Shown here: one piece after another, positions 9,804 through 17,297 of the stretch | How positions within the stretch are numbered: the stretch's first letter is position 1 | Layout of the letters: each line of letters begins with the position of its first letter | NCBI RefSeq assembly: GCF_016427535.1 | Contig: NZ_JAELXV010000005.1 | Span: 248,001-312,000, forward strand | Length of the DNA stretch: 64,000 nucleotides | Reading direction: 5' to 3' | From: Hymenobacter sp. BT559 | Lineage (GTDB): Bacteria > Bacteroidota > Bacteroidia > Cytophagales > Hymenobacteraceae | Program-made: the position numbers and the translations under genes | Notes under the pieces: generated by a model | What the model was told of the DNA's origin: nothing | What the model saw: the letters and a program-made list of their open reading frames with translations, nothing else | The model's database searches: none

Positions 9804-11327
9804 ATGCATCAACTTTGGGCGGCCGTGCGGCAACCATTTGCGCTCGACCTGCGGGCGCTGGCTTTGCTACGCATGGGCATGGCGGCCATCCTCCTGCTCG
9901 ACCTAGGCATCCGGAGCACCGACCTAGAGGCGCACTACGCCAACATGGGCGTGCTGCCCCTCACGGCGATGCTTACCTATACCTGGACGCCCTACCAGTT
10001 TTCGCTGCACGCCATTAGTGGGCTGTGGCAGGTGCAGGCGGTGCTATTTGGGGTGGCGGGGCTGGTAGCAGTGGCCCTGTTGCTGGGCTACCACACGCGG
10101 CTGGCCACGCTGGCCTCGTGGGTGCTGCTGGTGTCGCTGCAAAACCGCAATACCATGATTGGGCAGGGCGGCGACGACCTGCTGCGAATGCTCTTGTTTT
10201 GGGGAATTTTCCTGCCCTGGGGCCGGGTGTGGTCGTGGGATGCACGCACGGCCCCGCCGCCCGCCCGTTACGACTACGCTAGTGCAGCCACGGTGGCTTA
10301 CATCGTGCAGCTGTCCTTGCTGTATTGGTGCACCGCCCTACTCAAGAGCGGCCCCGAGTGGACCCACGATGGCACGGCACTTTACTACGCCTTTAGCCTC
10401 GACCAACTGCTGCTGCCGGGCGGGCGCCTGCTCTACCACCACCCCGACTTGCTGCGATTTCTCACCTTCGCCACCTGGTATGTCGAGCTGCTACTGCCCC
10501 TGGCCTTGTTCATTCCGGTGGGGGTGCGCTGGTGGCGGCTGCTGGTGGTGTTTGTGCTGTTTGGCTTCCACTTGGGCATCAGCCTCACGCTGTTCGTGGG
10601 TTTGTTCTTCCTGATTAATATGGTGTCGGTGCTGGGGCTGCTGCCCGCAGTGGCCTTCGACTGGCTGACGCCCCGCCTGGCGCCCCACGCCGCGCGGGCC
10701 CGGCATTGGCGCACGCGCCTACCTAGGTGGCAGTCGCCGTGGCAGCTGCGCCTCGAGCGCACCCGCCCGGCGCAGCCCGGCCACCGCGCACTGTGGCGCA
10801 GCATGCGCGATGCAGTGGTCGTGAGCATGCTATTTTATGTGTGCTGGTGGAACCTCGACGACCTAAGTCACAAGCCGGGCCGCTGGATGTCAGACTCAAC
10901 CCGCTGGTTTGGCTACCTGTTTCGCATCGACCAGCACTGGGGCATGTTTGCCCCCACCGTGTTCAAGGATGATGGCTGGTACGTGCTGGAAGGCACCACC
11001 AAAACGGGCCAGGTGCTCGACCTGAACCGGGGCGGCGCCCCTATCAGCTACGCCAAGCCGGCGTCTGTGGTGTCGTTGTTCAAAAATGACCGCTGGCGCA
11101 AGTACTCCGAGAATTACTTGTTTGTCAATAATAACTGGATGCGGCCTTACTACTGCAACTACCTGCTGCGCATCTGGCACGAAAACCCCAAGCACCCGCC
11201 CCTACGCCACCTCTCGGTGGTGTACATGAAGGAAATATCGCTGCCCAACTACCAGGTGCCCCCTGCCACGCGCGAAGTTCTCTGCGACTGCGAGCTCCCC
11301 CCGGCCGCGGCGCCGCCCGCGCCCTAG
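9804..11327 (+). CDS. HTTM-domain (VKGC-like) integral membrane protein
   Basis: 507 residues from the ATG at 9804. The N-terminal part is the HTTM domain of vitamin-K-dependent gamma-carboxylase-like proteins: 'DLRALALLRMGMAAILLLDL', then several membrane helices with QNRNTMIGQGGDDLLR and the later 'LKSGPEWTHDGTALYYA'. The C-terminal ~150 residues are predicted soluble. Bacterial members are uncharacterised; no carboxylase activity should be assumed. Genes of this type often occur near DCC-type thiol proteins, as at 8133 here. Adjacent low-complexity secreted proteins could be substrates, but that is speculation. Confidence 0.82.
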   Translation: MHQLWAAVRQPFALDLRALALLRMGMAAILLLDLGIRSTDLEAHYANMGVLPLTAMLTYTWTPYQFSLHAISGLWQVQAVLFGVAGLVAVALLLGYHTRLATLASWVLLVSLQNRNTMIGQGGDDLLRMLLFWGIFLPWGRVWSWDARTAPPPARYDYASAATVAYIVQLSLLYWCTALLKSGPEWTHDGTALYYAFSLDQLLLPGGRLLYHHPDLLRFLTFATWYVELLLPLALFIPVGVRWWRLLVVFVLFGFHLGISLTLFVGLFFLINMVSVLGLLPAVAFDWLTPRLAPHAARARHWRTRLPRWQSPWQLRLERTRPAQPGHRALWRSMRDAVVVSMLFYVCWWNLDDLSHKPGRWMSDSTRWFGYLFRIDQHWGMFAPTVFKDDGWYVLEGTTKTGQVLDLNRGGAPISYAKPASVVSLFKNDRWRKYSENYLFVNNNWMRPYYCNYLLRIWHENPKHPPLRHLSVVYMKEISLPNYQVPPATREVLCDCELPPAAAPPAP

Positions 11328-11363
11328 GTAGTCTGCCACCGGCAGCGCGAGCATTTAGGTATT

Positions 11364-11384
11364 TACCCCCCTAAAATAGGGGTA
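11364..11384. promoter_or_regulatory. Candidate operator: TACCCC / GGGGTA inverted repeat
   Basis: TACCCC - 9 nt - GGGGTA, about 75 bp before the ATG of the 11460 gene. A CACGTATAAGAAA motif follows at about 11401; CGTATAA also precedes the manganese catalase start by about 57 bp, so it may be part of a shared promoter type. Weak evidence. Confidence 0.3.
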
Positions 11385-11459
11385 TATCCCCCGCCTGTTT
11401 CACGTATAAGAAAGAGTGACAAGGACTTTCCTATCATTTCTCCTCATCCTCTCTTCACT

Positions 11460-11861
11460 ATGAAACGCAATTGGCTTTCGCTTACCCTAGGGTTGGCACT
11501 ATGCTCTTCGCTGGCGCTAGTTAGTGCCTGCAACGGCGACGACGACGACCCCACTCCTACCACCACTACTGCTGGCACCTCTACCAGCGGCGGCACTACG
11601 GGCACGACCAGCTCTACCACTGCTGGTGGTACTACAGGCACTACCTCTAGCACCACAGCAGGCGGCACCACGGGCACGACCTCTAGCACTACAGCAGGCG
11701 GCACTACAGGTACTACGGCAGGCGGCACCACGGGCACCACTTCGGGTACAACCGCAGGTGGCACTACGGGCACAACCTCTGGTACTACGGCGGGCGGTAC
11801 TACTGGTACCACCAGTGGTGGTACCGGTGGCGGCACGGGCGGTAGCGGTGGCACCACCTAA
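11460..11861 (+). CDS. Gly/Thr/Ser tandem-repeat lipoprotein 3
   Basis: 133 residues: signal peptide, lipobox region ALVSAC, an acidic NGDDDD spacer, then tandem repeats of a roughly 12-residue unit (TAGGTTGTTSST and variants), ending in a Gly-rich tail. The repeat is visible in DNA as ~36-bp units with synonymous changes, so the protein repeat is maintained rather than freshly duplicated. Third member of the local set. No recognised domain; likely surface-exposed. Confidence 0.7.
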   Translation: MKRNWLSLTLGLALCSSLALVSACNGDDDDPTPTTTTAGTSTSGGTTGTTSSTTAGGTTGTTSSTTAGGTTGTTSSTTAGGTTGTTAGGTTGTTSGTTAGGTTGTTSGTTAGGTTGTTSGGTGGGTGGSGGTT

Positions 11862-11869
11862 AATCTGCT

Positions 11870-11940
11870 AGCCTATTTAAGCACTAAGCCAAGCCGTGCC
11901 CGAGGAGTGGGTGCGACTTGGCTTAGTGCTTAAATAGGCT
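11870..11940. terminator. Long perfect hairpin
   Basis: 24-bp perfect arms (AGCCTATTTAAGCACTAAGC... and complement) around a 23-nt loop, 9 bp after the stop of the repeat lipoprotein. No T-tract, so a rho-independent role is uncertain; it may be a 3'-end stabiliser. Confidence 0.55.
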
Positions 11941-12099
11941 ATAGTTAAACCACCCGCAGGCTCTGTTTACTGGGCTTCGCTTAGGGGGCCGAATGGGCCT
12001 TTTACGGCTCAGGTAATAAAAAGCTCCTCCTTAACTCCACTCAAACCCGGGGCGTAAGTCGGGCTATGCCTTGCCTGGCTTTCACTCTGCTTTGCTCCT

Positions 12100-13653
12100 A
12101 TGTCTGCTCCTCTCGACCCCACCCGCACCTCTGGCGCCACGCTACCTAGCTGGCTAGCCACTGCGCCCGCACCGCCCACTTTTGGGCCGCTGCGCGAAAA
12201 CACGACGGCCGATGTCGTCATCATCGGGGCCGGCATTGCGGGCCTCACCACGGCCTATCTACTGGGCCAGGAGGGCAAGCAGGTAGTAGTGCTCGAAGAC
12301 GGTGAAATTGCCAGCGGCGAAAGCGGCCGCACCACGGCCCACCTCTCCAACGCGCTCGACGACCGTTATACCACCCTCGAAAACCTCTTCGGGGCCAAAG
12401 GCGCCCGCCTGGCCGCCGAAAGCCACGGCGCGGCCATCGACCAAATCGAGAAAATAGTAGCCGCCGAGCAGCTGGCCTGCGATTTTCGCCGCCTCGACGG
12501 CTACCTTTTTCTACCCAAAAACGGCGACCCGCAGGAGCTGCACGAGGAGCTGGCGGCGGCCCACCGCGCCGGCCTCACGGGCGTAGAGTTTCTGCCCGAT
12601 TCAGGCACCCTAGGCTTCGCCACGGGCCCGTGCCTGCGCTTTCCCGAGCAAGGGCAGTTTCATATTATGAAGTATTTGCATGGGCTGGCTCGCGCCATTG
12701 TGGGGCAGGGCGGGCGCATCTATACCCACACCCACGCCACGGAGGTTAGCGGCGGCAGCCCCGCCTGCGTGCGCACCACTGAGGGCTTCGAGGTGCGGGC
12801 CCAGGCCGCCGTGGTGGCCACCAACACGCCCTTCAACGACCGGGTGGTGATGCACACCAAGCAGGCACCCTACCGCACTTACGCCCTGGCCGGCCGGGTG
12901 CCCAAAGGCGCCATTGCCACGGCGCTGTATTGGGATACGCCCGACCCGTACCACTACATCCGGGTGCAGGAAATGGACCCGCCCGCCGACTACGACCTGC
13001 TGCTGGTGGGTGGCGAGGACCACGTGGTAGGCGAAGATGACCCCGCCGCCCGCTTGGCTTGCCTCGAAGACTGGGCCCGCACGCACTTCCCCCAAATCAC
13101 GACTATCGAGTATAGCTGGTCGGGGCAGGTGATGGAGCCCGACGACAGCCTAGGATATGCCGGGCGCAACCCCCTGGACCGCGATAATGTGTACCTCATC
13201 AGCGGCGACTCGGGCCACAGCATGACCCACAGTACACTAGGCGCCATGCTGCTGCGCGACCTTATTCTGGAGCGCGCCAACCCCTGGGAAGACCTCTACG
13301 ACCCCGGCCGCGTGACACTGGCCAAGGAGCCGCTGCAAGAATTTGTGAGCCACAACGCGGTGGTAGTGAAAGACTACGCCGAACTGCTGACGGGCGGCGA
13401 CGTAGACTCGACCGCCGACATCGCGCCGGGTACCGGGGCTGTGTTGCGCCAGGGCCTCAGCAAAGTAGCTGTGTACAAAGACCCCGAGGGCCACACGCAC
13501 ACGTGCTCGGCCATTTGCCCGCACCTAGGGTGCGTGGTACACTGGAACGACCTCGAAACCAGTTGGGACTGCCCCTGCCACGGCTCGCGCTTCGATGCCT
13601 ACGGCCACCTGCTCAACGGCCCCGCCAACGCCGACCTAGCACCCCACGAATAA
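12100..13653 (+). CDS. FAD-dependent oxidoreductase with C-terminal Rieske [2Fe-2S] domain
   Basis: 517 residues. A DAO-type FAD domain begins with VVIIGAGIAGLTTAYLL, followed by VVLEDGEIASGESGRTTAHLS. The C-terminal ~100 residues are a Rieske domain: cluster ligands Cys473/His475 (CPHLGC) and Cys491/His494 (CPCHGS), with Cys478 and Cys493 in place for the disulfide. Both cofactors are probably bound. Such fusions oxidise unknown amines or amino acids and pass electrons to the iron-sulfur centre. No signal peptide, so cytoplasmic. Monocistronic; a short GC hairpin (13655-13677) follows. Confidence 0.9.
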   Translation: MSAPLDPTRTSGATLPSWLATAPAPPTFGPLRENTTADVVIIGAGIAGLTTAYLLGQEGKQVVVLEDGEIASGESGRTTAHLSNALDDRYTTLENLFGAKGARLAAESHGAAIDQIEKIVAAEQLACDFRRLDGYLFLPKNGDPQELHEELAAAHRAGLTGVEFLPDSGTLGFATGPCLRFPEQGQFHIMKYLHGLARAIVGQGGRIYTHTHATEVSGGSPACVRTTEGFEVRAQAAVVATNTPFNDRVVMHTKQAPYRTYALAGRVPKGAIATALYWDTPDPYHYIRVQEMDPPADYDLLLVGGEDHVVGEDDPAARLACLEDWARTHFPQITTIEYSWSGQVMEPDDSLGYAGRNPLDRDNVYLISGDSGHSMTHSTLGAMLLRDLILERANPWEDLYDPGRVTLAKEPLQEFVSHNAVVVKDYAELLTGGDVDSTADIAPGTGAVLRQGLSKVAVYKDPEGHTHTCSAICPHLGCVVHWNDLETSWDCPCHGSRFDAYGHLLNGPANADLAPHE

Positions 13654-13654
13654 G

Positions 13655-13677
13655 AGCGCGGCTGCGGCTGCCGCGCT
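13655..13677 (+). terminator. Weak hairpin after FAD/Rieske gene
   Basis: AGCGCGGC / GCCGCGCT stem with a 7-nt loop directly after the stop; no T-tract. Confidence 0.4.
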
Positions 13678-14180
13678 ATCTATTACGTAGGCCGACCCTA
13701 GGCGCTGCGAACGTGCATAAGATTCATTAGGTCGGCTTTCCCCTCTAAGCCCTTCACCGCTTCGGCGCCCTGGCTCGCCGAAGCGCTGGCGAAGCCGTGG
13801 CCACGCGTGGCAAGCCAAAATCTAAAAAGCAATTTACGCCCTTTAGCCCAGCCTACCGGATGCGCCCTAGGTTGCCTTTTGGGTTGCACCTGCCACGCAG
13901 ACAATTGCCAGGGCGCCTGCCTGTGCAGCATGCGAGCCAGCAACCGCCGACACTTTATATAAGTATTATCGGCTGTATATAAGTTATTTACAGTGTTACT
14001 AGCTAAGCTATTTGCCTTAATAACGGGAATTTCTGAACGCATGGGAACTATCTGCCGTACACAGAACCAAGGCTATTTAGTCTAGGAATATCCCAAATTT
14101 TTATTCCCAAGTTTAGGATAAACTAGTCTTTACAGCTGATTTATTTCATCTTTTTTTCACCCCTTCTTTTCTTTTTCATC
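13678..14180. other. Intergenic region, no gene seen
   Basis: About 500 bp. The first half is GC-rich with no credible reading frame; the second half (from about 13950) is AT-rich and ends in a long T/C-rich leader directly before the ATG at 14181, so it probably holds the promoter of that gene. No clear TAnnTTTG motif was identified. Confidence 0.5.
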
Positions 14181-14753
14181 ATGAAAAAAGCCTATTCGCG
14201 CCTCGCCATTCTGGTGCTTGCAGCCGCTTCGTTTAGCTCGTGCAGCCGCGCCAACTACACCAGCATGACGCCCCCGGCCGCTCCGGCCACTACCACCATC
14301 GCACAAGTACCGACTGCCGACATGTCGGCCGAAGTAGTAGCTACCAAGCCGCAGCCCGCCGATGCCGAAGTAGCGCTGGCCCCAGTTGTAGCCGCTGCTC
14401 CAGTAGCAGCCCCCGCCGCTCGCCCCACCGCCACGCCAGCTGCTGCCCCCGTTGCTAAGGCTCCCGCTTCAGTAGCCACCACAGAGGCCCCCGCCACCAA
14501 AGCCACCAAGCCCACGCTGGTGCAGCGCCTAGCTCTGAACAAAATCACGAAGCAGCTCAGCAAGATTGATAAGCGCCAAAAGGACACGGCTAGCACTACT
14601 GAGTCGGCAGCTCGCAGCGGTTCGCTCACCATCCTACTGGTGGGTCTGGTAGTACTGCTTATCGGTATCATCATCGGCTCGGGCCTGCTCAACACCATTG
14701 GTGCCATTCTGACGGTAGTAGGCCTCGTGCTGCTGCTGCTCAAGGCGCTGTAA
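14181..14753 (+). CDS. Ala/Pro-rich lipoprotein with C-terminal membrane helices
   Basis: 190 residues. Signal peptide with lipobox SFSSC; an Ala/Pro/Thr/Val-rich spacer (about residues 35-110) that looks extended; a basic helical segment (QRLALNKITKQLSKIDKRQ); then two hydrophobic stretches near the C-terminus (about 151-170 and 172-190). The Pro/Ala spacer between a lipid anchor and C-terminal helices could bridge part of the periplasm. Family not recognised. A strong terminator follows. Confidence 0.65.
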   Translation: MKKAYSRLAILVLAAASFSSCSRANYTSMTPPAAPATTTIAQVPTADMSAEVVATKPQPADAEVALAPVVAAAPVAAPAARPTATPAAAPVAKAPASVATTEAPATKATKPTLVQRLALNKITKQLSKIDKRQKDTASTTESAARSGSLTILLVGLVVLLIGIIIGSGLLNTIGAILTVVGLVLLLLKAL

Positions 14754-14770
14754 GCAACCTAGTGCTTTAT

Positions 14771-14807
14771 AAAAGCGCCCCCTTACCGCTGGTAAGGGGG
14801 CGCTTTT
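14771..14807 (+). terminator. Intrinsic terminator
   Basis: 17-bp perfect stem AAAAGCGCCCCCTTACC / GGTAAGGGGGCGCTTTT with a 3-nt loop, then ACTTT. Confidence 0.9.
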
Positions 14808-15061
14808 ACTTTGTGAGCCCCGGCCTAGGCACCTAGGCGTAGCGGCGGCTGGTATGAGTTCATTGAGCCCAGCATCAAAGGTTGAGGCGGTTTGCCTTTT
14901 AGAAAGAAAAACTACTACGATACTCAGAAAATACGTATCTTAAAATTACGTATAAACTGCAGTGAAAAGGGGTATTTATGGGCCGGCACGCCCGAGCGTA
15001 TCGCGTATAAAAAGATGCTAGCCAGCGCGTAGCTGTCAGCCTTTTACCTTTTCCCTATTCC
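14808..15061. other. Upstream region of the manganese catalase gene
   Basis: Contains two CCTAGG palindromes 10 bp apart (about 14825 and 14833), a TACGTAT repeat cluster (about 14932-14952), and CGCGTATAAAAAG about 60 bp before the ATG, which resembles the CGTATAA upstream of the 11460 gene. Probably the promoter region; no operator can be named. Confidence 0.35.
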
Positions 15062-15931
15062 ATGTTTTACCACGATAAACGGACGCAGTACAAGGTGCGC
15101 GTCGAGAAGCCGAACCCTGCTTTTGCCCGCATGCTCCAGCAAGCCATCGGCGGCATCGAAGGCGAGATGCGTGTGTGTTTGCAATACCTCTTTCAGGCCT
15201 GGAATTCGCGTGGCCCGGTTAAGTACCGCGATATGTTGCTTGACACCGGCACCGAAGAAATTTCGCACATCGAGATGCTGGCTACGGCCGTGGCGCTCAA
15301 CCTAGAAGGTGCCCCGCTATCGCTGCAGGAGGCAGCCATTAAGCAAGATGGCGTGGTGGGCGCCGTGCTGGGCGGCATGAACCCGCGCTCGTTTTTGTCG
15401 GCGGGCCTCGGGGCCATGGCTTTCGATGCCGAAGGCGTGCCGTTTAGTGGCGCCTACGTGGTAGGCAGCGGCAATATTGTGGCCGATATGTACACCAACG
15501 TGGCCGCCGAAAGCACGGGCCGCGCCCTGGCTACCCGCCTGTGGGAAATTACCGATGACCCGGGCATGAAAGACATGCTTAGCTTCATGATTGCGCGCGA
15601 CACCATGCACCAGCAGCAGTGGCTGGCCGTGATAGAAGAGCTGGGCGGCTACAATGCGCTACCCATCCCTAACTCTTTCCCGCAAAGCAAGGAAAACCAA
15701 GAGTTTAGTTACGCCTTCATCAGCCCCAACATCGACGGCACCGGCACACCCTCGGGCCGCTGGACGGAGGGCCCCAGCCTCGACGGCAAGGGCGAGTTCC
15801 GGGTGCTGAAGGCTGAGCCCTACGGCGACGAGCCCAAGCTGGGCCCGCCCGTGCCCGAAGGCCACGCCCAGAAAGAGCAGATGACCATGACCGACAGCAT
15901 CATCGGCAACATCAAGGATACCCTTAGCTAG
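15062..15931 (+). CDS. Manganese-containing catalase
   Basis: 289 residues, the usual family length. Dimanganese ligands are in place: Glu35 (GEMR), Glu66 and His69 (EEISHIEML), Glu150 (NVAAES) and His183 (TMHQQQW). Converts hydrogen peroxide to water and oxygen without haem; cytoplasmic. ATG at 15062 is preceded by a T/C-rich leader. Monocistronic with a strong terminator. Assignment is secure. Confidence 0.97.
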   Translation: MFYHDKRTQYKVRVEKPNPAFARMLQQAIGGIEGEMRVCLQYLFQAWNSRGPVKYRDMLLDTGTEEISHIEMLATAVALNLEGAPLSLQEAAIKQDGVVGAVLGGMNPRSFLSAGLGAMAFDAEGVPFSGAYVVGSGNIVADMYTNVAAESTGRALATRLWEITDDPGMKDMLSFMIARDTMHQQQWLAVIEELGGYNALPIPNSFPQSKENQEFSYAFISPNIDGTGTPSGRWTEGPSLDGKGEFRVLKAEPYGDEPKLGPPVPEGHAQKEQMTMTDSIIGNIKDTLS

Positions 15932-15958
15932 CCCTAGGTAGCTTGCCAAGTACCCCTT

Positions 15959-15987
15959 AAGCCCGGCCACTCGGCCGGGCTTTTTTT
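15959..15987 (+). terminator. Intrinsic terminator
   Basis: AAGCCCGGCC / GGCCGGGCTT stem, 4-nt loop, T7 run. Confidence 0.93.
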
Positions 15988-16051
15988 GTAAACCTGGCAC
16001 GGTCCGCAGTAGCTTGCGCCTCCACCTTTCCGCTTACCCAAGCCTTTGCCG

Positions 16052-17086
16052 ATGGCCCCGCGGCCCGCTGCCCAGCCCTGGATTCGCTCGCCCCGCTACG
16101 ATGGCTGGCTGATACTGGCCCCGCCCTTTGTGGCGCTGTTGGTAGTGCTGGCGCTGCCCGCACCCTTTCGCGAGTCGGCTGAGTTTCCGCTGCTGGCCTG
16201 GGTGGGCGTGGTGCTGCTCATCGACGTGGCCCACGTGTACGGCACGCTGTTTCAGACCTATTTCGACCCGCAGCAGCGGCGGCAGCGGCGCCGGCTGCTG
16301 GTGCTGGCGCCACTGGCCTGCTATGCGGGCGGTGTGGCCCTGCACGCGGCGGGCGCCCTGGTGTTTTGGCGAGCGCTGGCCTACCTGGCGGTGTTTCACT
16401 TCATCAGGCAGCAGTATGGGTTTTTGCGGCTTTATGCCCGGCACGAGGCCCCTAGGGGCCATTGGCTGAGCACGGCGCTCATTTATGCCGCCACGCTCTA
16501 CCCGCTGCTCTACTGGCACTTATCGCCGCCGCGCAACTTCAACTGGTTTGTGGATGGCGACTTTGTGCAGCACAACTGGCCGCTGGGCCGGCGGCTGGCC
16601 ACTGGCCTCTACCTAGGGCTGCTGCTGGTCTACCTAGGCCGCGAGGCCTGGCAGTATTACCGCACCCGCGTGCTGAATGTGCCGCGCAACCTGCTGCTGG
16701 GCGGCACCGCCCTAGCCTGGTACATGGGCATCGTCGTGTTCAACGGCGACCTGGCCTTCACGCTGCTCAATGTGGTGTCGCACGGTGTGCCCTACTTGGC
16801 GCTGGTGTGGAGCCGCCGCCCGGCTCAGGCCACGGGCCGCGGCTGGTGGGCCGGGCGCTACGGCTTACTGCTCTTCGGGAGCGCCATCGTGCTATTCGCT
16901 TTCCTAGAAGAAGGCCTCTGGGATGGGCTGGTATGGCGTGAGCACGGCACTGTGTTCAGCTGGTTTCAGCACCTACCCACCGTAGCCGAGCCCACGCTAC
17001 TGATGTGGCTCGTGCCCCTGCTGGCCCTGCCCCAAAGCACGCACTACGTGCTCGATGGCTTTATCTGGCGCCGGCGAGCCTCCTAG
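16052..17086 (+). CDS. Polytopic membrane protein with conserved His/Gln motifs, function unknown
   Basis: 344 residues with about eight hydrophobic helices. Conserved-looking polar motifs sit in or next to membrane segments: DVAHVYGTLFQTYFD, FHFIRQQYGFLRLYARHE, VVSHGVPYLALVW and HYVLDGFIW. The spread of His residues in membrane context is reminiscent of metal-dependent membrane enzymes, but I cannot assign a family. The ATG at 16052 is preferred. Short terminator-like hairpin at 17164-17183. Confidence 0.7.
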   Translation: MAPRPAAQPWIRSPRYDGWLILAPPFVALLVVLALPAPFRESAEFPLLAWVGVVLLIDVAHVYGTLFQTYFDPQQRRQRRRLLVLAPLACYAGGVALHAAGALVFWRALAYLAVFHFIRQQYGFLRLYARHEAPRGHWLSTALIYAATLYPLLYWHLSPPRNFNWFVDGDFVQHNWPLGRRLATGLYLGLLLVYLGREAWQYYRTRVLNVPRNLLLGGTALAWYMGIVVFNGDLAFTLLNVVSHGVPYLALVWSRRPAQATGRGWWAGRYGLLLFGSAIVLFAFLEEGLWDGLVWREHGTVFSWFQHLPTVAEPTLLMWLVPLLALPQSTHYVLDGFIWRRRAS

Positions 17087-17163
17087 GCTATTTAACTCTG
17101 CCTGAGCGCTTGGCACTCAGGATTAGCGTTACAAAAAAATAATATATTTTAATGGGTTTGTGG

Positions 17164-17183
17164 AAACCGAGCAGTCGGTTTTT
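17164..17183 (+). terminator. Small terminator-like hairpin
   Basis: AACCGA - GCAG - TCGGTT followed by TTT, 78 bp after the membrane protein stop. Confidence 0.5.
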
Positions 17184-17201
17184 CACGTAATTTTCATGCT
17201 G

Positions 17202-17239
17202 CAATTGGAGCCAAAGCAATTCCTTGCTGGCTCCAATTG
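17202..17239. promoter_or_regulatory. Hairpin in leader of the DUF4394 gene
   Basis: 12-bp perfect arms CAATTGGAGCCA / TGGCTCCAATTG, loop 14 nt, about 60 bp before the ATG at 17298 and without a T-tract after it apart from the T-rich leader. Could be an operator, a 5'-UTR structure, or a terminator followed by a promoter. Confidence 0.35.
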
Positions 17240-17297
17240 ATTCTTTTTATTTCACAGTTTTCGTCTTCTTATTACCCACCTTTTACCTTTTCCCTTC

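Noticed and set aside
11580..11850. CRISPR-like short direct repeats
   Set aside because: The periodicity is the coding repeat of a Gly/Thr/Ser lipoprotein; there are no unique spacers.
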